Of a stretch of 64,000 nt of DNA, positions 13,201 to 22,200 are shown piece after piece. Within the stretch, counting starts at the first letter, position 1. The number at the start of each line of letters is the position of its first letter. The position numbers and the translations under genes were made by a program. The notes beneath the pieces are model-generated. The model worked only from the letters and a program-made list of their open reading frames with translations, was not told the origin of the DNA and did not search any database. Origin of the DNA: Enoplolaimus lenunculus (lineage: Eukaryota > Nematoda > Enoplea > Enoplida > Thoracostomopsidae); the NCBI GenBank assembly GCA_030248215.1, contig JASANG010002052.1, forward strand, positions 1 to 64,000. The letters run 5' to 3'.

Positions 13201-16200
13201 TTAAGGGGCGTCCAGGTTTCTGTTGGGTCCATAAAAGATTAGGTTTAGATTCTAGATTACATCTTTTTGCTTACGCTTAGGCTTTAGGCTTAGGAATTCG
13301 CTTTTGCAACGCTACTAAAGTAACATTGGCAAAGAATGCCAAGAAATTAAGTAACAAAAAAAAAAAAAAGGGGCCCCCGCCCCCCCAGGGGTATAGACGT
13401 TAGGCTAATAGGCTTAGAAATACGCTTAATCTACTGTTACGCCCCTTAAAGTATTGGCCAAAACAACAAACAATAAAAAAAAATTGATGCAAATATATAA
13501 AACATAAATAAACAAAAATAAAATAAACAAAAATTAAAAAAAGGTATATAAATACACAAAAAGTGACCAATGGTCACTGAAGCAGGGTATGAAATATTTT
13601 TTCGTATTTTGATACCTGACGGGTAACTTTTACCAGAATATAGCTTAATTGGAAATCCCAGTGTCCACATCAATGACACCGAGTGTTTACTTTTAAGTCC
13701 AATGCCGCAGTCAGTTCAACATTCCAAGCGCAAGACTACAATCTGAGGACGGGCATTACATGGAACTCACACGCCTAAGAACTCGATCCAAGCTCGTTGT
13801 GGTCGAAACCAAATGTTTTATGTTCGTTGAGCCAAAAGTGGATGATTACGCCATGACAGAGGCGGATTCTAAAATTGGTGACAGTGGGGGGCTGGCTGGC
13901 GAATGTTATGAAATGCAAAAATTGTAAGGTAGGGGCCCTCACCATTTTAGCACAAAAAAATTTCTGAGGAGAGAGGGTAAGTTGCACTGGTCTTTCGAAT
14001 TTTAGCTAAATTCACTCCGGTCATATGCTTAGCTTATGTGTTTACTCTGTGGTTTAAGTAGTGATTAACCCCTCCCCAACAATTGAGGCGTCAGGCAAAA
14101 ATACAATGGTGATGGAACATTTTGTACCATGCAGAACCGACCCCAGTAGTTGAATACTCTTGTCCGAAAGTGATCATCCACTCTTGGTTGAGCCAATATG
14201 TCCCGTATTTCAAAAACTGCACTGAGAAGATCCTATTTAAATTCCGAGAATTTTTAAATTTCTTTAATTTTCAAAATCTTTAATTTTGTAAAATTATAAA
14301 AGAATCGCTTTACCACAGTTTTGTTCATCTTCGCCGTGGTCACAATCGATAATTCCGTTGCATCTCCACGAGTTCGTGATACACCAACCTTCCGGGCAAA
14401 AGAATTCGCTTGCCGAACATGATATACCTGAAACAAAATCATTATTTTAAATTAAAAAAATTGATTAAATTTAAAAAGTTTGATGTTTTTTGCGATATAA
14501 GACTAACAGAGTGGGTATTAAAACTTTTTTACTCGTTCTACGCTTTACTCCCGGCAGTAATATCTTTTCACTCGCAGGAGTACTCGCGTCAAAATTTTCT
14601 TACCCGGTCCGCGTTTACCCGCAGGTAGCGTACAGCTCTGATAAGAACTTACTACAATTTTTTTCGTCATAATGCCCATGACAATCAACACCGCCATCAC
14701 AGACCCATTCGTTTGGTATACAATATCCGTCTGGACATCGAAACTCGTACCATTTGCAGTTAACTTTGCCTAAAATAATATAATATCCATTAACGAATCG
14801 AACCAAAAAAGCAACCGGATCACATGCTCCGCCAACCACGATCAAAACCAAAATTTTGTATTAAGATTTAGTACTAAAATTGTGTGTCGGCTTCTGGTCA
14901 GCTTCACTATTATATATCGGGTTATAGACAAAAATTGAAACATCGTTTCGTTTAATATTTTTAAAATATCCTTAAATAATAGTGTGAAATCAAATTTTTG
15001 CCGTTGTTTTGATATTTAAATTAAAAATTAAATAATGCAAAAACAGTTTCAAATTCCTGTTGACCACATACATATCAGGGACGGAACGTTTTTCTGCGGG
15101 ACTGCAATACAGTAAGCTTAAGCTTTAGACTAATTTTTTGCTCGGCTTAGGCTTTAGGCTTAGGCTTAGGAATATGCTCATTCTTACGCTTAGGCTTAGG
15201 CTTAGGCTTAGGAATATGCTCATTCTTACGCTTAGGCTTAGGCTTAGGCTTAGGCTTAGGAATATGCTCATTCTTACGCTTAGGCTTAGGCTTAGGAATA
15301 TGCTCATTGTTACACTTAGGCTTGATAGCCTTAGGAATATACTTAAACTGCTGTAACGGCCCTGTTCTATACATTGACCTATCCACCTTAGACAGATTTC
15401 ACTCAGTATAAACTCCAAACTTTTAACATAACAAAATCAGCATACAACGCGATCGGATACACGACGTTAGTCCTTATGAACAACACGTTTAAGCTTGAAA
15501 TATAAAATAGGTTTAGTATGAGCATGCGCTTTGGAATATAACAGGCTTAGAAGCGAGGCTAAAACTTTTCTAAGGGACCAAAATTATTCTGTTTTCTAAG
15601 GGACCAAAATTATTCTAGGGGGGGGGGCTAAAATCTTCTTGGATCCCCCCATGACTGCGAACTTACCGCAATTATTTTCATCACTATCGTCAACGCAATC
15701 AGTAACACCATTGCACAACTTTGTCAACGTTAAGCATCGTCCATCGTTGCATTGAAAATTTCCATTACAGTTGCGTAAATCTGAAAAAAAATAAAAACAA
15801 TAAAAATCACGAGATCGACTGAAGTGAATGGTTAAATTAATGGCGGAAGAGTGCCATTAAAAGCAAATATTTTGATTATTTAATAAAACGTCACAAACGA
15901 TGCCGATTGGCTAAAATTTTTTTAGCCGGTGTTGTGCTCATGGGCTTAGGTAATATTTTGGAATGGGCGGTTGCGTTCCATACCCTAGCGGATCCAGAGG
16001 AGAGGGGGGTTGTACTACTTATCATCAGAACACGTTTTGTGATAAAATGATAAGGTCCCTGTTATCTTACAATTTTGCCCACACTGTAAATTTCAGTGAG
16101 TTGATTTTAACTCAAAATGATTTGATCAGTCAGTCTGAGTTAGGACTCTCAGAACTTAGAATTTTGAGTCGATTCAATTCATTCTGAATTAATTAATCAA

Positions 16201-19200
16201 CTCACTCAGAGTCTACACAACTCAGATTGAGTTTTAATGTTTGCTGATATTAATTCAGAAATAACAAACTCGCTAGCTGAATTGATTAAACAACTGATTA
16301 AAATTTACATTGCAGTCACAAAATTGGCACATATATAATAGCATACTGTAAAAATTACGTTTCTGGTTCCATACAAATTTCGCTGGAAGGCGGTGCTGTT
16401 TGCGTAGGAAACTGAAACCGTTTTTCCGAACCCCTGTGTCAAAATCCCAAAACCGGGAATGGTTTGATACCTTAACCCCTCCTCCAGACAGCGCCTTGAT
16501 GAAGCTTGCCCGATATGTTTTTTAGATATTTGGTTAGAAAACACATTGTGAGTATCAGATAAACAATTTGTATCGCAAAATTTTCGTTGATCGAAAGCTG
16601 GGGGTGGGGAAAGGGGTGGTGCTTCAATCCCAAACCCCCTGAGTAAATTCTTTAGCGCACCCAACACCCGCATCATGGGCATTTCATGCAGACCCGCAGC
16701 CAAAGGGGGCTCAACCCCCTCCTGCAAAAATCCGCCCTAGAAAGTTGTCAACCTCGCTTGTATTAACTGAACGAATACCCTGGTATGCCTATCCTGAAAA
16801 TTTTTAGCCCCTTCTAGCAAGAAGACGAGTTGGCTACTAGCTTGATTTGACCAGTGGCATGAGATTACAAATTTAGCACATTTTTCAATTTTAATGTACT
16901 TCTGTGTCAATTTTGAGATCCGCAATTGCAAGAAATTGTTAGTTTGAAAACCTATCGCTAGCTTGTAATAAGCGCTATAAGCGTTTGGGAATTTGGGCCC
17001 GTGACTCGATTCAGCAATTATAAATAGTCGAGGGAGGTAGATTTGTTGCAACACAAACAATGCTATGTTGCCCAAGACTTTTTCGGACAGGGGGTGCGCA
17101 TAGATGTTCGATGCGCCCCCACAGCATTTTTCTTAGTCGAGGTTGTGCCGTGACACTGCTTATTCAACTTGTCGCCAGTGCCGGAGCAGGCTAAAATGGG
17201 GCCACTCCCCTCCCTCCAAAAAATTCCGGGGTAGGGCCTTTTTTGACGATCGAGATATTTTTCAAATGTTTTGTTTAAAATCTTGTTGTAGGGTGTGGGC
17301 TTCTCTTTGGTGTGGGGACCCCCAATTATGGGGGGGAAGTGAGGTTGTTGCTCTGACCCTGCTTACCACAAAACTCTTCGTCAGATCCGTCCGAACAATC
17401 CTGTACCCCATCGCATTCTTCCCATTTGTACAAACATCGATGAAAGCTTGTCCCGGTTCGGCATTTGAATTCATCTGAAACATCAACGGAAAACTTTAAC
17501 GGATGTTCGATTTTGAAAATTTTTGTTGCATATTTCAGCTTCTCAGACCGAGTTATGATTTACGCAATGCCGACGCATTTATTTATCAATAAACAGAGAC
17601 ATGCGTACGAACGCTAACTGAGCACAAAGAGGCTTCAAAACTCAAAAACTGAAAATAAAAAAAATTCATTTTAAAATATTTCATTTGAATCTACGACAAT
17701 TCGTCGACCGATAACTTGTAAACCCGAGATTTCGTCAACTATGACAGTTTGTTATCACCCTCACATCTCGGCCGACCAAATCACCTAAGCAATGGCGGAT
17801 CCATGGGGGTGGCCACCCCGGCCGTGCTCCCCCCAACAGCATCTCGACAAAAATTATATAGCAATTTTGTGACAATAGTTCGTGGTTTGTGTATGGGTCA
17901 AAAGTAAGTTTATTACCTGTGAAACTTTGGGCCCCCCATTTTAAGATTCTGGATCCGCCACTGCACCTAAGTCTAAAGCCGGGCGACAAATTATCGGGTC
18001 AACGAATTGTTGCAGCATCTGGTGAGCGACGAGTTGTCGGGTCGACGAGTTGTTGAGTCGACGAGTTACCGTGTTCAACGAGATGTCGCTCTACAAGTTT
18101 TGGTTTGACGAGTTGCCGGCCGACGAATTGTCGTGATACCATTTTCTTTGTGACCTTCTACAATTTAGACCACTTCGTCAAGTTACAGCATAATGCAATT
18201 TCTACAATGTCATGCGTACACCAGGTAACTTTTGAGGGGGTAGTGTGCAGTGCGCTGAAGCATTTTTTCGCTTCAGTGTGCTGCACACTGAAGTTTTATT
18301 GGCTTCAGCGCGCCGCACACTACCCCCTCAAAAGTCACCTGGTGAACGCATGACATTGTGGAAAATGCATAAACACAGCTTCACAAAACAACTTACTAGA
18401 CTTGCAGTCACCGATTATCGCGTTATTGGTTTTCGATTGATAACCGTGGGAACCAGACATTTTCCCACGGTTGCTGTCTGCCGTATTTTGATTTCCACTC
18501 CCGACGTCTACTAAGTTTATTAGATTGGTAGGATTAATAGATTGTGTAATTTTAGAAAACGTGTGGCTGATTGCGCTGAAAGGCGTAGTCGAGCGTTCGT
18601 CAGGGGGTATTTCGGTTAGTATCCCCTGGGTGGAAATCGAGTAAATTGTCGGGGTAACCGAGGCAACATTTCGTGGCACGTTTGAGTAATGGTAGGTTAA
18701 ATGGGGTAATGGTGTAGTCCCTGTCAAAGCGATATTTGTCTTCAATTCGTTGTTTCCAATCAATGCTTTCTCAGTTGTGCGTCTTGAAGGGTTTGTGATT
18801 TTTGGAAATTTTGGCGTTTGCGATAGTTTGTTTATGGCGATCGGATGATGGGCTCGAAGGGTTCCAGGGCCCCGGGTGGGCAGCGCTGCAGTAGGGATTG
18901 CTTCGGCTGAAGTGGTGCTTATGGTCGCGTAGCGGGACGTACCTCCATTCGATACGATGACTGACGGAACGTTTGGCGAAAGGTTGTCAAGAAGATAATT
19001 GAAGCCTAAAAATTCACATCGTTGCTACTTAATTTTTGAGTTTAATTAATCATACGGCCCATGTTACTTTAAGGGGCGTCCAGGCTTCTTTTGGGTCTAC
19101 AAAAGAGTAGGAGTAGATTCTAGATTACATTTTTTGCTCAGGCTAAGGCTTTAGGCTTAGGCTTAAGCTTAGGCTTAGGCTTAGGCTTAGGCTTAGGCTT

Positions 19201-22200
19201 AGGCTTAGGAACACATTTTTGCAACGCTTAGGCTTTAGGCTTAGGAATACGTTTAATCTACTGTTACGCCCCTAAAAGTATGGTGTCGTTGTAACTTGAT
19301 ATGAAATTTAGCAAAATATCAAAAAATTAACCAATAATACAGCCCTGCAACAACTAAGGCACGAACAGCGACCGACAGGATCACACCTTCCACCCTAGCG
19401 ACATTTTTGATTTCATCTTATTTGAAATTATTTTCTACAACATTAAAAGAAAATTCTGTGTTAGAAAAGTTTTCTCTGCATTCTCTAGAAATGTTCCTGC
19501 GACCTCTACTAAACGATTCCTGGTTGCAGGGCTGGGATGGTACCGAAAACAGTATCCGAAGAACGGAATTTTAAGCCTCAGTATTCACTGGTTCGTCAGC
19601 TACAAGACACTATCACCAACTGGTCATAGATGCTACACACATCGGAGAATGCACGCCCTTACCTAAAACAGCGCAAAGACCAACGACAAAAATTGCAACG
19701 AACAATACTGCAATTAGTGCAATGCGTAAAGTTTGCATTTTTCGGCTCCGGTACTTTTGTCTTCCGCCAAATGTAATAGGATACACTCTGCTTAGCCTTC
19801 TGAAAAAAACACTTGCGAAAGCGTAGCGTGATATTTAACAGTTATCATGATACGTACCTTTAGTATATTTTTCCAATGTAAAGAACAGGGGTGTAACAGT
19901 ATTATAAGTATATTCCTAAGCCTAAGCCTATGCCTAAGCACAAGCATACGAATGAGTATATTTATAAGCCTAAGCCTATGCCTAAGCACAAGCATACGAA
20001 TGAGCATATTCATAAGCCTAAGCCTATGCCTAAGCACAAGCATACGAATGAGCATATTCATAAGCCTAAGCCTACGCCTAAGCGTAAGGCCTAAGCCAAA
20101 CAAAAAAATTAGTCTAAAGCTTAAGCTTACTCTTTTCCAGTCCCACGAAAAAAGTTCCACCCCTGATCTTTATATGGGCCTCATATTTTGAGGGACCGTC
20201 GACATCTAATTTTTATCTGTCTACCATTGGGCGGTCAGGCCATCGGATCTCGTTGAACCGGATTGGTCCGTGCAGTCCTTCTGTATTTAAACGCGAATTT
20301 GTTTGTACTTTTAGGGCCTTTTTAATGCCACGTTTGACAACAGTGGACTATTGACATATTTAGCGAATTGCATATTTATTTTTATTCGCTAAGTTTCTTT
20401 GACCTGCGGCTGTGGCAAAATTGTGGTTGACCTCCGCCGGATCCGGTCCCTAATTAGCTCCGGTGGTTACTGACATCCTTCTTCGGTTCCGGTTGTTTTG
20501 TACCTCCGGTGGCACTCTGTTAACGAGAACCAAATATTCGACATAGTCGATTGTGAGTAAATATGCCGTGACTGTTGTTTTTTCTTGGTGTTTGGTTTCC
20601 AAAAAAATGTATACTCGTACGCAGAATAAACACGAGTGTACTTAATATCAGCGCTTGGTGATGAATACAACCAATGGCGGATCCATGGGGGGGCACCCCG
20701 GCCGTGGTCCCCCCAACAGCATCTCGACAAAAATTATATAGCAATTTTGTGACAATAGTTCGTGGTTTGTGTGTGGGTGAAAAAATTAGTTTATTACCTG
20801 TGAAATTTTGGCTCCCCCCATTTTGAAATCCTGGATCCGCCACTGAATACAACTTATAGTTTCTTATATTTCAGATATTCTGAACAAGTTAATGTTATAA
20901 ATGATTGAATTGTGGGCCCATATTTTCAAATGAGTATAGCAACTATTATCAGTTAGCGATAGGTTTTCAAACTCACTAAACTATTGCAGTTGTTGAACTC
21001 AGAATTGATACAATAGTAGAGCAAATAACAAGAGAAAAATGCGCTTATTTTGAAGCCTCAGTATTCACTGGTTCGAAAGTTCCGCGACCTATCACTAACT
21101 AGTGACATACGTGCTACACATATATGATAATATGGACCCTAAATCCAGGGCCCGTATTCTCAAACGTGTATAGCACTTATCACCAGTTAGCGATAGGTTT
21201 TCAAACTGACGAACATCCGGAATTGCAGATGTCAAAATTGGTACAGAAGTAGGGCAAATCGAACGCGAACAATGTGCTGAATTTTGAACCTCACCATGCG
21301 ACGGTTCCAAAGTTACAGGACCTATCACCAACTGGTGATAGGTGCTACACACATTTGAGAATACGGAACCGGATATAATTTTTGCATATTTTGAGGACAG
21401 CTATCGGTGATATATCGATGTGTGGAATCTACGACATATCGTCGCCCGACAACTTTATCGGCCAAATGTGCCATAAAGCACACACTGCAAAAAACGGTGA
21501 GTCAAATTGACTCTCTCCGAAACAGGCTCTAGGGGACTACACAAACTGAGTCAAATTCGACTTTACCAGAGTTAAACGTGCGACTCAATAACTCGAATCT
21601 GATTCTGGTGGAGTCGAGTTTGACTCAGTTTGTGTAGTCCCGTAGAACCTATTTAGGATAGAGTCAATTTGACTCACCATTATTTGCAGTGTATGAATCA
21701 ATTTAGTCATAATCCTAAGCGGATTCGTAAGCCTAATCCTAAGCGTAATGATGGTCGACGAATTGTTGAGTCGATGACATTTCGGGCATAGGTTGCATCG
21801 TTAGTCGAAAAGTAATTTAATTTGAAGTCAAACGTTTGGATAAATTTAAATAATTACAACTTTTCGGCAAAAGTTCAATGAAACCAATCAAATTACTCGA
21901 CTTTTAAGCTACGATTACTGATACTTGACCAACGGCAGATCAGACGATTTTCCCACAGAAATACGCGATGCCTCTGGCTAAGAGTTGGTAAAATGTGGTC
22001 CTAATGAAACGGTTTTAACGTGGCGAAAATCGCGGGGAAAGAATATAAAAGTGAGGGTAAAAATTTGCTAATTTTTAAATTTTTATTTAATTTTTCAGGG
22101 AGGCTGAACCAACATTCACTAGAGGCGTAGGCAGGGTTCCATTTCGAAAGAGTGTAATCTTCAGGCAAAGGCAAACGTCGCAGCGACCGACGAAAACCTT

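Noticed and set aside
15138-15418. Long frames reading KPKPK, RLRLR or SLSLS (also at 36442, 48323, 60237 and elsewhere)
   Set aside because: All are translations of TTAGGC-type arrays open in several frames on both strands; they end with the array.
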